The notes beneath the pieces are model-generated. The model made no database searches and was not told the origin of the DNA. It was given only the letters and a program-made list of their open reading frames with translations. DNA of 64,000 nt from assembly GCF_022712275.1 (NCBI RefSeq), contig NZ_JALAGU010000047.1:1-64000 (forward strand), written 5' to 3'. A program made the position numbers and the translations under genes. The DNA comes from Corynebacterium sp. (GTDB lineage Bacteria; Actinomycetota; Actinomycetes; Mycobacteriales; Mycobacteriaceae). Numbering within the stretch: position 1 is the first letter of the stretch; every line of letters begins with the position of its first letter. Of the stretch, positions 16,800 through 25,279 are shown piece by piece.

Positions 16800-17250
16800 C
16801 CCGCGGGTGTCGGCGGTCGCACGCCGGATCCTGTCCCGGCTGGACATGGCGGAGACCACGGTGCCGCCACCGACGAGTCTCTGCACGGCCAGGTGCATCC
16901 GGGCCAGAATTCTCCACTGGGTGAAGGTGTGGCCGGTCTCCGCGGCGAACCGTCGGGACAGTGCGCGGGGATGGAGGCAGTGCTCGTGGGCCACGGCGAG
17001 GAGGTCATCGCTCCGCGGCAGCGGAATGTCGAATGAGTGGTGCGGCACCGGTTCCGGCATAGCGAGAATGACGGTCTGGAGCCGCAACCTGGCCTCGGAC
17101 GTCATGTCGGCTCATCGTCGTAGGCGAGCGTCGTCCGCAGCAGTTCGTGGACGTCGTGGTGCCTCTCACGCCGGGTGGTGGAACCCGGCACCGGAAAGCT
17201 GTGGGGTGGCGAGGAGGGATCCGCAGTTCAGTGATGCGGGATGGTGTCAC
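16800..17250 (-). pseudogene. AraC-family regulator remnant
   Basis: On the minus strand, 17105 to about 16830 encodes FDIPLPRSDDLLAVAHEHC and RALSRRFAAETGHTFTQWRILARMHLAV (split: RALSRRFAAETGHTFTQW, ARMHLAVQRLV), which is the first helix-turn-helix of an AraC protein. Upstream, in another frame, is HHDVHELLRTTLAYDDEP, the preceding linker, cut by a stop near 17106. After about 16830 the second helix-turn-helix (normally V-G-Y-x-S-x-S-A-F) is not readable in any frame. It is therefore a frameshifted, degenerate gene. Boundaries are approximate. Confidence 0.6.
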
Positions 17251-17373
17251 GGTGTCCTCCTCGGGCAGCGGTGGTGGGCACGGACGATAGCCCAGGGTAT
17301 GCGCACGTCAGGGCGTGTCCGGTACGCGAAGATCCTTGTCGTCCCGACGCTCACCCGCACTACTAGTCTCATC

Positions 17374-17392
17374 TGAGGCGAACCTACCCTGA
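17374..17392 (+). promoter_or_regulatory. Candidate DtxR box
   Basis: TGAGGCGAACCTACCCTGA matches TTAGGTTAGCCTAACCTAA at 13 of 19 positions. It ends 9 bp before the ATG of the binding lipoprotein at 17402, so repressor binding would also cover the ribosome-binding site. Confidence 0.6.
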
Positions 17393-17401
17393 GGAGACTT
17401 A

Positions 17402-18490
17402 ATGACAACGACAACGACCCTGCGACGCCCGGCGTCCCTGATGCGACGGGTGGCGGCAACCGTCCTCGCCGCGGCAACCCTGTCAGCGGCGGTGGCCTGC
17501 TCATCCGATGACGATGAGGATGCCGCACCCGGCGGCAACGGTGACGGGAGCTTCCCCGTCACCATGGAGCACGTCTACGGCGAGACGGTGATCCCGGAGA
17601 AGCCGGAGAAGGTCGTGACCGTCGGCTGGATGACGCATGACATCGTCGCCGCCCTCGGTGTCGACCCGATCGGGGTGGACAGCACCTGGGGTGGCGACGA
17701 GGAGGGCTTCAGCCCGTGGTTCCGCCACCAGGTCGAGGACGTCATCGGCGGTGACATGCCCGAGATCACCAACAAGGACGACGGCGCCCTGGACATCGAG
17801 AAGATCGCCACACTGGAACCGGACGTCATCCTCGCCCCGCACTCGGGGGTGACCGATGACGAGTATGCGAAGCTCAGCAGAATCGCTCCGACCGTGGCAT
17901 ATCAGAAGTCGCCCTGGAAGTCCGGCAGCTGGCAGGATCTCACCGCTGTCGTCGCGAAGGCCCTGGGTGAGGAGGACAAGGTCGCCGACCTCGTCTCCGG
18001 GACCGAGGACGCCATGGCGACCGAGGCGGCGAAGTACCCGAACCTGAAGGGGGCGTCCTTCCTCTACGGTCTGACCTTCGAGGGCAACGGCCCTGAGGTC
18101 GGCCTCTACGTCTCCGACGATCCGCGCGTCGCCTTCCTCCGGGAGTTCGGTCTGGTAGACAGCCCGAACCTGGAGAAGGAGCTGGGGCTGGACAAGCCGG
18201 ACGACTTCAGTGGCGCCGTCAGCCTGGAGAGCATCGGGAAACTCAGTGCCGACCTTTTCGTCGCCTGGTCCAGTGGGGCGGAGTACACGAAGAACACGCT
18301 GGAGAATCCGGCGATGGCACGGTGGTCGCCGATCAGGGACGGCCGGTACTACATCCTCGAGAACGAGGCGCTGGCCATGGCCACCAACGCACCCAGCCCG
18401 CTGAGCATCCGGTGGGCGCTGGACGAGGGTTTCCTCGCCGACCTGTCGAAGGCCGTCGACGGCGGTGCCGTGGTCCGCGCCAACTCGTGA
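17402..18490 (+). CDS. Siderophore ABC transporter substrate-binding lipoprotein
   Basis: A 362-residue FecB-type lipoprotein. The signal ends at Cys33 in VAC, followed by an acidic linker (SSDDDEDAAPGGNGDG). The mature part contains PEKVVTVGWMTHDIVAALGV, IATLEPDVILAPHSG and LSRIAPTVAYQKSPW. It is a clear paralog of the 11389 protein. Located immediately upstream of the FecCD permease/ATPase operon, it is the most likely cognate binder for that importer. A DtxR-like box lies just before the ATG, implying iron repression. Start ATG is followed by a Thr-rich N-terminus typical of the family here. Confidence 0.92.
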   Translation: MTTTTTLRRPASLMRRVAATVLAAATLSAAVACSSDDDEDAAPGGNGDGSFPVTMEHVYGETVIPEKPEKVVTVGWMTHDIVAALGVDPIGVDSTWGGDEEGFSPWFRHQVEDVIGGDMPEITNKDDGALDIEKIATLEPDVILAPHSGVTDDEYAKLSRIAPTVAYQKSPWKSGSWQDLTAVVAKALGEEDKVADLVSGTEDAMATEAAKYPNLKGASFLYGLTFEGNGPEVGLYVSDDPRVAFLREFGLVDSPNLEKELGLDKPDDFSGAVSLESIGKLSADLFVAWSSGAEYTKNTLENPAMARWSPIRDGRYYILENEALAMATNAPSPLSIRWALDEGFLADLSKAVDGGAVVRANS

Positions 18491-18511
18491 TCCGGGCGCC
18501 TCGGGTAGTCG

Positions 18512-18571
18512 GCATCACGCAGGCTGAGGGCGTTGCGGGTACCTCGCCAGCGACCTCAGACTGCGTGATGC
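18512..18571 (+). terminator. Long imperfect hairpin after the binding protein gene
   Basis: GCATCACGCAGGCTGAGG (18512-18529) pairs with CCTCAGACTGCGTGATGC (18554-18571) with one mismatch and a 24-nt loop. It begins 22 bp after the lipoprotein stop. No T-run follows, as is common for high-GC Actinobacteria, so it may end or attenuate transcription between the binder gene and the permease operon. Confidence 0.55.
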
Positions 18572-18780
18572 GGACATGGGGCTGCAGGGGAAATGCGGTG
18601 GTGGCATGCCAACAACCTGTCACTTCCGGACAACTACGTGTGGGGAGGGCAGGCTACACTACGCGCGGAGTGGTGGGTAACGTGCCCTCACGACGGACAG
18701 CACAGAAACGGCAGACGCGGCAGACCGTCGTGCCCCGACCCCGACACAGTGAACCGAGTCAGTGAAGTGGACAGGCCGAG

Positions 18781-19875
18781 ATGACACAACAGACGACCAG
18801 TGCCTCCGGCGGCGTCCCAGGCGACAACCCTGACGGCGTCTCCGACGGTGCCGACCACGCGCCGAAGCAGACCTCCCTCTACGCCCGACGCACCATCGGA
18901 CTCATCTGCCTCGCCGCAGCCCTGGTCATCGCCTTCCTCCTGAGCCTGGCCAACGGCGCGAACCCGATCCCCTACTCCGACGTGTGGGAGGTGATCTGGC
19001 ACCGCGGCGAGAACGAGGCGTCCTGGATCGTCTGGGACCAGCGACTGCCCCGCACCGTCATCGGCATCCTCACCGGTGCGGCGTTCGCCCTGGCCGGTGC
19101 ACTGATCCAGGCGCTGACCCGCAATCCGCTGGCGGACTCCGGCATCCTCGGCGTCAACGCCGGTGCAGGGCTGGCGGTGACGGTCGGCGTCGGCATCTTC
19201 GGCATCGCCGGGATCACCCAGTACATCTGGTTCGCCTTCATCGGTGCAGCCGCAACGACCATTCTCGTCTACATCATCGGTGTGGCCGGCGGCGCCCGCG
19301 GTGCGAACCCGGCCACCCTGGTGCTCGCCGGTGTGGCCCTCGGTGCGGTGTTCGGCGGCATCACCAGCTTCCTCACCCTCATAGACCCGGACACGTTCGA
19401 GTCGATCCGGAACTGGAACCTCGGTTCGGTCGCCCGCACTTCCCTGGATGACGCCCGCTTCGTCATCCCCTTCCTGCTCCTCGGCTTCGTCCTGGCGGTA
19501 CTGGTCTCCACCGACCTGAACTCCATCGCCCTGGGGGACGACCTCGCCGCGTCCCTCGGCACGAAGGTGGTGCGCACCCGTGTCGTCACGATCCTCGCGG
19601 TGACCGTGCTGGCCGGTGGCGCGACCGCCCTGACCGGTGGCATCGGTTTCGTCGGCCTGATGGTCCCGCACGTGGTCCGCTGGATCGTGGGGCCCGAGCA
19701 ACGCTGGATCTTCTTCTACTGTCTGCTCGGCGGCCCGGTCCTGGTGCTGCTGGCGGACACGCTGGGCCGCGTCATCGCGCGTCCCGGTGAGATCGAGGTC
19801 GGCATCCTCACCGCCGTCATCGGTGCCCCGGTGCTCATCGCCCTGGTCCGGCGGAAGAATGCGAGTGGCCTGTGA
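18781..19875 (+). CDS. FecCD-type iron-siderophore ABC permease
   Basis: A 364-residue integral membrane protein of the FecCD/BtuC family with about nine to ten hydrophobic segments. Family motifs: RLPRTVIGILTGAAFALAGALIQ (split: RLPRTVIGILTGAAF, ALAGALIQALTRNPLADSG), G-x-N-x-G-A-G-L, and the cytoplasmic coupling region ALGDDLAASLGTKV. The segment GGIGFVGLMVPHVVR is the conserved late loop. It pairs with the next gene to form the heterodimeric channel for ferric siderophore. Its stop overlaps the next start by 4 bp (GTGA). A -10-like TACACT lies about 125 bp upstream (18655-18660). Confidence 0.93.
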   Translation: MTQQTTSASGGVPGDNPDGVSDGADHAPKQTSLYARRTIGLICLAAALVIAFLLSLANGANPIPYSDVWEVIWHRGENEASWIVWDQRLPRTVIGILTGAAFALAGALIQALTRNPLADSGILGVNAGAGLAVTVGVGIFGIAGITQYIWFAFIGAAATTILVYIIGVAGGARGANPATLVLAGVALGAVFGGITSFLTLIDPDTFESIRNWNLGSVARTSLDDARFVIPFLLLGFVLAVLVSTDLNSIALGDDLAASLGTKVVRTRVVTILAVTVLAGGATALTGGIGFVGLMVPHVVRWIVGPEQRWIFFYCLLGGPVLVLLADTLGRVIARPGEIEVGILTAVIGAPVLIALVRRKNASGL

Positions 19876-20993
19876 GTATCCGTGAACGCTTCTCCCGCAA
19901 CACCTCGGACTACACCTCCGTTTCGACGGTCGACTTCGGCTACCGCACCATCGTCGTGCGTACCCCGAAGGCCAGTAACCGGATCCATGTGCGCCTCGCG
20001 GTCGTCGCGGTGTCCTTCATCCTCGCGGCCGCCGTCCTGGCGATCATCGCGATCGGCATGGGCGACTACCCGCTGAACCCGTGGCAGATCACCAAGGCGA
20101 TCTTCGGCGCACCGGAGACCCGCTTCCACCGCATCGTGGTGGTGGAATGGCGCATGCCGGTGGCGATCGCCGCGGTGGTCTTCGGGGCTCTGCTCGGTAT
20201 CGGCGGCGCGATCTTCCAGTCGATGACGCGCAACCCGCTGGGTAGCCCGGACATCATCGGTTTCGACGCCGGCTCGTACACCGCCGTCACCATCTGCATG
20301 CTGGTCATCGGTACGACCGCGTACTGGAACATCGCCGTCGCCGCGATCCTCGGTGGCGTCATCACCGCCTTCACTGTCTTCATGCTCGCGCGCAAGAACA
20401 AGAAGGTGGAGAGTTTCCGTCTGATCATCGTGGGCATCGGTGTCTCGGCGACGCTCGGATCGCTGAACTCCTACCTCATCACCCGCGCGGACGTGGAGGA
20501 CGCCATGATGGTCGGCTTCTGGTCGGCCGGCTCGATCAACCGGGTGACGTGGAACTCCCTGGTCCCGGTGCTGATCCTCGCCGCAGTGGTGGTGGCCCTG
20601 GTCGCCCTGCTCGCCCCGGCGCTCAAGCAGATGGAACTCGGGGATGACGCCGCCACGACCCAGGGCGTCAACGTCGAACGCACCCGCCTGATGCTCATGG
20701 TCGTCGGCGTGGCGACGACTGCGCTGGTCACCGCGGCGGCCGGGCCGATCAGCTTCATCTCCCTGGTCGCTCCGCAACTGGCCCGACGCATCGCGGGGAC
20801 GCCGGGTGTGACGGTGCCGGGTGCTGCCGCGGTCGGTGCGGCGCTGCTGACCTTCGCCCACTTCCTGTCCCTGGTGATCGCCCACTTCTACCGGTCGATC
20901 CCGGTCGGCCTGCTCACCGTGAGCGTGGGCGGTATCTACATGATCTGGCTGCTGATCCGCGAGGCACGCAAGCAGTACGGGACGCCGACATGA
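19872..20993 (+). CDS. FecCD-type iron-siderophore ABC permease
   Basis: A 373-residue FecCD permease, the second half of the channel. It has an extended N-terminus (about 45 residues) before the first membrane helix, then EWRMPVAIAAVVFGALLGIGGAIFQ (split: EWRMPVAIAAVVFGALL, GIGGAIFQSMTRNPLGSPD), GDDAATTQGVNVERTRL as the ATPase-coupling loop, and AGPISFISLVAPQLAR. The start is GTG 19872, overlapping the stop of the first permease. Its stop overlaps the ATPase ATG (ATGA at 20990-20993). The three genes thus form a translationally coupled importer. Confidence 0.93.
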   Translation: MSIRERFSRNTSDYTSVSTVDFGYRTIVVRTPKASNRIHVRLAVVAVSFILAAAVLAIIAIGMGDYPLNPWQITKAIFGAPETRFHRIVVVEWRMPVAIAAVVFGALLGIGGAIFQSMTRNPLGSPDIIGFDAGSYTAVTICMLVIGTTAYWNIAVAAILGGVITAFTVFMLARKNKKVESFRLIIVGIGVSATLGSLNSYLITRADVEDAMMVGFWSAGSINRVTWNSLVPVLILAAVVVALVALLAPALKQMELGDDAATTQGVNVERTRLMLMVVGVATTALVTAAAGPISFISLVAPQLARRIAGTPGVTVPGAAAVGAALLTFAHFLSLVIAHFYRSIPVGLLTVSVGGIYMIWLLIREARKQYGTPT

Positions 20994-21850
20994 GCGACGC
21001 TGAATTGAAGGGAACAATGACTGACGCACGACTTCAGGTCCGCAACGCCACCATCGGCTACGACCAGCGGATCATCTCCACCGACCTGACCGTGGACATC
21101 CCCCACGAGTCCTTCACCGCCATCATCGGCCCGAACGGCTGCGGCAAGTCGACGCTGCTGCGCGCGGTCGCCCGCGTCCTTACCCCGGTGAAGGGTGAGG
21201 TGCTGCTCGACGGTCAGCCGATCGCGTCCCACGGCGCGAAGGAGGTGGCCCGCCAGCTGGGTCTGCTGCCGCAGACCTCGCTGGCGCCGGAGGGGATCCG
21301 GGTCGCGGATCTCGTGGCCCGTGGGCGTGCCCCGTACCAGTCCCTGTTCCACCAGTGGAGCCCCGAGGACGAGAGGGCGGTGCAGGAGGCGCTCGTCGCG
21401 ACCCGGACCGACAACCTCTCGGCCCGTCTGGTCTCGGAACTGTCCGGTGGTCAGCGGCAACGGGTGTGGGTGGCGATGCTGCTGGCACAGCAGACGCCGA
21501 TCATGCTGCTCGACGAGCCGACGACCTTCCTCGACATCGCCCACCAGTATGAGCTGATGGAACTGCTGCGCACCTTCCACGACGAGGGAAAGACCGTGGT
21601 CACGGTGCTGCACGACCTGAATCAGGCGTGCCGCTACGCAGGTCACCTCATCGTCATGCGCGACGGTCGGATCGTGACCACCGGTGCGCCGGCGGACGTC
21701 ATGACACCCGACCTGGTGGAGGAGGTGTTCGGGCTGCGTGCCCTGGTGGTGCCGGATCCGGTGACCGGGACGCCCAGCATCGTGCCGTTGGATCCGCGCT
21801 CGGCGGAGGGTGGTCTGGCTCCGGTGACGCCGGTCGTCGACGAGGTCTGA
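20990..21850 (+). CDS. Iron-siderophore ABC transporter ATP-binding protein
   Basis: A 286-residue FecE/FepC-type ATPase that powers the FecCD channel. Motifs in order: Walker A IGPNGCGKSTLLRAV (about 44-58), Q-loop LLPQTSLAPEG, signature SELSGGQRQRVWVAML, Walker B IMLLDEPTTFLDIAHQ, and switch His in VVTVLHDLNQACRYA. Start at ATG 20990 overlaps the permease stop. ATG 21017, with AAGGGA upstream, is an alternative that would remove nine residues. The C-terminal tail (about 30 residues) is Pro/Gly-rich. Confidence 0.95.
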   Translation: MSDAELKGTMTDARLQVRNATIGYDQRIISTDLTVDIPHESFTAIIGPNGCGKSTLLRAVARVLTPVKGEVLLDGQPIASHGAKEVARQLGLLPQTSLAPEGIRVADLVARGRAPYQSLFHQWSPEDERAVQEALVATRTDNLSARLVSELSGGQRQRVWVAMLLAQQTPIMLLDEPTTFLDIAHQYELMELLRTFHDEGKTVVTVLHDLNQACRYAGHLIVMRDGRIVTTGAPADVMTPDLVEEVFGLRALVVPDPVTGTPSIVPLDPRSAEGGLAPVTPVVDEV

Positions 21851-21969
21851 TGTTCCACCCCATGCAGAAAAGGACATCGTCTGCGATCCCGGCATCCCGA
21901 GCCCCCGCGTCCGTGGAACTCTCCCTGAAGGGGTGCTCTGTTTCCTTGCCGTGCTGTGTCTTTCATCCC

Positions 21970-22201
21970 ATGTTGGATCTCAGGAAGACCACCCGTTCCC
22001 GTTCCCTCCGCGCCGCTGCTGCCGCCACGGCACTCGTCGCCTTCCCCCGGCCTCGCGGCCTGCGACGGTGACGACAGTGACGGTGACGACAGTGACGATG
22101 ACGCCACCACCGACGGTGAACCCGCCGTCACAACCGACGAGAGCGGTGTCACCGTGGACTCCGGCAACGTGGTCGACGTCCCGGGCGTCCCCGGTCCCTG
22201 A
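21970..22201 (+). pseudogene. Small lipoprotein with one frameshift at a C5 run
   Basis: ATG 21970 starts MLDLRKTTRSRSLRAAAAAT, a typical lipoprotein signal. The frame is then lost at CCCCC (22044-22048) and stops early. Removing a single C restores ALVAFPGLAAC, a proper lipobox, followed by DGDDSDGDDSDDDATTDGEP and a short acidic tail ending at PGVPGP (stop 22199-22201). The intact product would be about 76 residues. Either a real frameshift, a variable tract or a sequencing error. The acidic repeat (GACGGTGACGACAGT-like units) is directly visible. Function unknown. Confidence 0.6.
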
Positions 22202-22260
22202 GCCTTTCTCTGACCGCGACTCCGGTCCGGCTACTGACAGTATTGGTCACGTGTGGTCGA

Positions 22261-22884
22261 ATGGACACCGTGAAAACCCAGCGCATCTCCCGTTCCCGTC
22301 GTGCCGTTCTCGCCGTCACCGCTGCGGCCACGCTCACCCTGGGCGCCTGCACGGTGGGAGATGACGATGACAGAGACAACGGCGACAACGGCGACAACGG
22401 CGACGGTGGCAACGGTTCCCCGTCTGCCGACCTGTCCGCAGTCCCTGATGCGCCCTTCGCGCCCGATGCGTCGGATGCGCCGGGGGAGACCGCCGTCTCA
22501 GAGAACGTGGACGCCTTTGTCACCACCGCCACCGCTGCGGGGTGGAACTGCATCCCCGGGGCAGACCCCTACACCGGAAAGCCGGGCGCGACCTGCAACC
22601 CGGGTGCAGAGGATGTGCTGACCAAGGCGGTCTTCGCCGTCTTTGACCGGGCAGAGGTCGCCGACGGGGCGGAGGCGGCACGCCTGGCCCGCGAGACGCT
22701 CTCGGGTGGCGTGCCGGACGCCGGGTCCGGTGAGGATGCAGCAGATGATGGGGATGCGACGGACGATCTCTTCGCCGACCAGTACCTCCCCCTGGATTCC
22801 GACACTCTCGCCGGGTACTGCGTCAACACGCTCGGCACCTGTGGCGGCAGCGACTTCGAGGGCCTGGGCCTGACCCTCGGCTGA
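22261..22884 (+). CDS. Putative secreted lipoprotein with acidic repeat
   Basis: A 207-residue predicted lipoprotein of unknown function. The signal ends in LTLGAC (Cys30). It is followed by an Asp/Asn/Gly repeat (DNGDNGDNGDGGNG), then a folded part containing DAFVTTATAAGWNCIPGADPY (split: DAFVTTATAAGWNC, IPGADPYTGKPGATC) and a C-terminal pair of Cys (GYCVNTLGTCG) that could form disulfides. ATG 22261 was preferred to earlier starts because it gives a short n-region; GTG 22270 is also possible. It shares the acidic-linker style of the small broken gene before it, so they may be related. Confidence 0.65.
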   Translation: MDTVKTQRISRSRRAVLAVTAAATLTLGACTVGDDDDRDNGDNGDNGDGGNGSPSADLSAVPDAPFAPDASDAPGETAVSENVDAFVTTATAAGWNCIPGADPYTGKPGATCNPGAEDVLTKAVFAVFDRAEVADGAEAARLARETLSGGVPDAGSGEDAADDGDATDDLFADQYLPLDSDTLAGYCVNTLGTCGGSDFEGLGLTLG

Positions 22885-23227
22885 CCTGCACTTTTCTCCG
22901 GTCGCACCATTCGCGTCTGTTGTGGCGGTATCCGCCACCGGCTCCAGACCGGACGTGGGCTCGGGCTGCTCCGGCTCGGGAAAGCGTTACCGGTTCTGGC
23001 GGGTAGTATTTTTCACGACCTGGGGAAATGTCGGATTATGGTACCGACGCCCGGTAACACTTATCCTCGTAGGGGACTTGAGTTGTGACGAGCAGACGGA
23101 AGAGGTCGGACCCCCCTCTGACAGGTGATTCACAGCACGGTTCCGCGTGCCTGACTACGCGAGCGCGTCCCGATAGGGGATAATCGTCGGCGAACAACTG
23201 TCTATCGGAAGCCGGCGTAGTACTTAC
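22885..23227. other. Intergenic region before glfT2
   Basis: 343 bp with no convincing gene. Possible -10 elements are TAGTAT (23004-23009) and GATAAT (23179-23184), the latter about 44 bp before the glfT2 ATG; no good -35 match is evident for either. This is the boundary between the iron block and the envelope genes and presumably holds the promoter of the glfT2-PAP2-ubiA operon. Confidence 0.5.
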
Positions 23228-25279
23228 ATGAGCGCAACCAGCGACAACAGCATCACGAACGACACCTTCGACCCGCGGCGTCTCGCCCGGGTGATTCTGC
23301 CGAAGCGTGGTGAGCCGCGGGACGTCCGGTCCCTGTACATCGTGGAGAATGAGGCCGCCCCCGGGCGCGTGACGGCTCTGTCGCGTACCTCCGCCAGCAT
23401 CCCGGCGGGTACCGAGGTCAGCTTCGAGTCCTACTTCAACGGGTTCCCGGCGTCCTACTGGCGTCGGTGGAGCCAGCTCGACGAGGTCCAGTTGCGTGTC
23501 GAGCTCACCGGCGACGCCCGCATCGACATCTACCGCTCCAAGATCGACGGTTCCCGCATCGCGGTGACAGGCGGTGTCGTCGAGACGGACGAGGACGGCC
23601 ACGGTGTCGCCGAGTTCACCGTCTCCCTCGCCCCCTTCGAGGACGGCGGCTGGATCTGGTTCGACCTCACCTGTGAGTCGGAGACCACCGTCCACGCGGC
23701 CGGCTGGTACGCCACGGAGGACGCCGCGGAGCAGACTCTCGTCGCCGACGCGGTCGTCACCGACCCCGCCACCGGTGAGAAGGTCACCCGCCACGCCGGG
23801 GACACGATCCCCGCTCCGGAGCCCCGCGTCACCATCGGCATCCCGACCTTCAACCGCCCGACGGACGCCGTCGCCGCCCTCGAGGCCCTCTCCTCCGACC
23901 CGGTCGTCGATTCCGTGGTGGACGCGCTGATCATGCCCGACCAGGGCACGAAGCACCCGAAGGACGAGGAGGGCTTCGCCGAGGTCGAGGCCTTCTACGG
24001 TGACCGGCTGCGCATGCCGGTCCAGGGCAACCTCGGCGGCTCCGGCGGCTACTCCCGCATCATGTACGAGGCCCGCCACCCCGAGCGCGGCACCGACAGC
24101 CCCTTCATCCTCTACATGGACGATGACATCGCCATCGAGCCGGACAGCGTCCTGCGCTCCCTGGCCGCCGCCCGCTACGCGGCCAACCCGATGCTCGTCG
24201 GTGGCCAGATGCTCAACCTGCAGGAGCGCTCCCACCTGCACACCATGGGCGAGATCATCGACCGTGGCAGCTTCATGTGGACCGCCGCGCCGCACACCCA
24301 CTACGACCACGACTTCTACAACCACCCGCTGCGTGACCGCGGTGAGTACGGCGAGAACGCCTCCGGTGAACAGATCGACTCCAAGGACCTGCACCGCCGT
24401 ATCGACGCCGACTACAACGGCTGGTGGATGTGCATGATCCCGCGGGTCGTCGCCGACACGATCGGCCAGCCGCTGCCGCTGTTCATCAAGTGGGAGGACG
24501 GCGAGTACGGTCTGCGCGCCCGTGACCACGGCTTCCCGACCGCCTCCTGGCCGGGCATCGCCATCTGGCACATGGCCTGGTCCGACAAGGACGACGCCAT
24601 CGACTGGCAGGCCTACTTCCACCTGCGCAACCGCCTCATCGTCGCCGCCCTGCAGCACGAGGGCAGCCCGAAGGGCATCGTGGCCTCCATGACCAAGGCG
24701 ACCGCCAAGCACCTCATGTGCCTGGAGTACTCGACCGTGGCGATCCAGAACGAGGCGATGAAGGACTTCCTCGCCGGCCCGGACCAGCTCTTCGACATCC
24801 TGGAGACCGCGCTGCCGCGCATCAATGCGCTGCGCAAGAACTACCCGGACGCCGTGGTCGTCCCCTCCGCCCAGGCCCTGCCGAAGGCGGACGGCGGCCC
24901 CGCCGGTCTCACCGATATCCCGCTGAACCCGCTGAAGAAGATCACGACGCTGGCCAAGGTGGTACGCAACAACCTGCGTCCCGCTGATCCGCACCACCAC
25001 GAGGTGCCACAGGTGAACCTGCCCCCGATCGAGGCACGCTGGTTCTCGCTCGGACGCATCGACGGTGCGACCGTGACCACCGCCGACGGCCGTGGCGTGG
25101 TCTACCGCAAGCGTGACCGGGACAAGGCGGTGGAGCTGGCGAAGGAGTCCGCTCGCCTGCAGAAGGAGGTCGCGGCCCGCTTCGACGAGATGCGGCAGCG
25201 TTACCGTGTCGCCCACACCGAGCTGACCAGCACCGAGGCCTGGGGCCGTATCTTCGAACCGGAGTCGGTCGTTGAGTAG
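23228..25279 (+). CDS. glfT2: Galactofuranosyltransferase GlfT2
   Basis: A 683-residue polymerising GT-A glycosyltransferase (GT2) that extends the arabinogalactan galactan chain from UDP-Galf on the cytosolic face. Domain order fits GlfT2: N-terminal beta domain (about 1-190), GT-A domain beginning VTIGIPTFNRPTDAV, then the metal-binding DDD (298-300, in LYMDDDIAIEPDS), the catalytic WEDGEYGLRARDHG, and IWHMAW with the metal-binding His. A helical C-terminus follows. Length is close to the mycobacterial enzyme. The stop overlaps the next gene by 8 bp, giving an operon with the PAP2 phosphatase and DPPR synthase. It uses the product of glf at 3832. Confidence 0.96.
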   Translation: MSATSDNSITNDTFDPRRLARVILPKRGEPRDVRSLYIVENEAAPGRVTALSRTSASIPAGTEVSFESYFNGFPASYWRRWSQLDEVQLRVELTGDARIDIYRSKIDGSRIAVTGGVVETDEDGHGVAEFTVSLAPFEDGGWIWFDLTCESETTVHAAGWYATEDAAEQTLVADAVVTDPATGEKVTRHAGDTIPAPEPRVTIGIPTFNRPTDAVAALEALSSDPVVDSVVDALIMPDQGTKHPKDEEGFAEVEAFYGDRLRMPVQGNLGGSGGYSRIMYEARHPERGTDSPFILYMDDDIAIEPDSVLRSLAAARYAANPMLVGGQMLNLQERSHLHTMGEIIDRGSFMWTAAPHTHYDHDFYNHPLRDRGEYGENASGEQIDSKDLHRRIDADYNGWWMCMIPRVVADTIGQPLPLFIKWEDGEYGLRARDHGFPTASWPGIAIWHMAWSDKDDAIDWQAYFHLRNRLIVAALQHEGSPKGIVASMTKATAKHLMCLEYSTVAIQNEAMKDFLAGPDQLFDILETALPRINALRKNYPDAVVVPSAQALPKADGGPAGLTDIPLNPLKKITTLAKVVRNNLRPADPHHHEVPQVNLPPIEARWFSLGRIDGATVTTADGRGVVYRKRDRDKAVELAKESARLQKEVAARFDEMRQRYRVAHTELTSTEAWGRIFEPESVVE

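Noticed and set aside
18655..18690. Possible DtxR box before the FecCD operon (GTGGGTAACGTGCCCTCAC)
   Set aside because: The match to the DtxR consensus is poor in the core, so it was not called.
23036..25216. 726-residue open frame antisense to glfT2
   Set aside because: It lies opposite a clear GlfT2 with all catalytic motifs and has no domain of its own.
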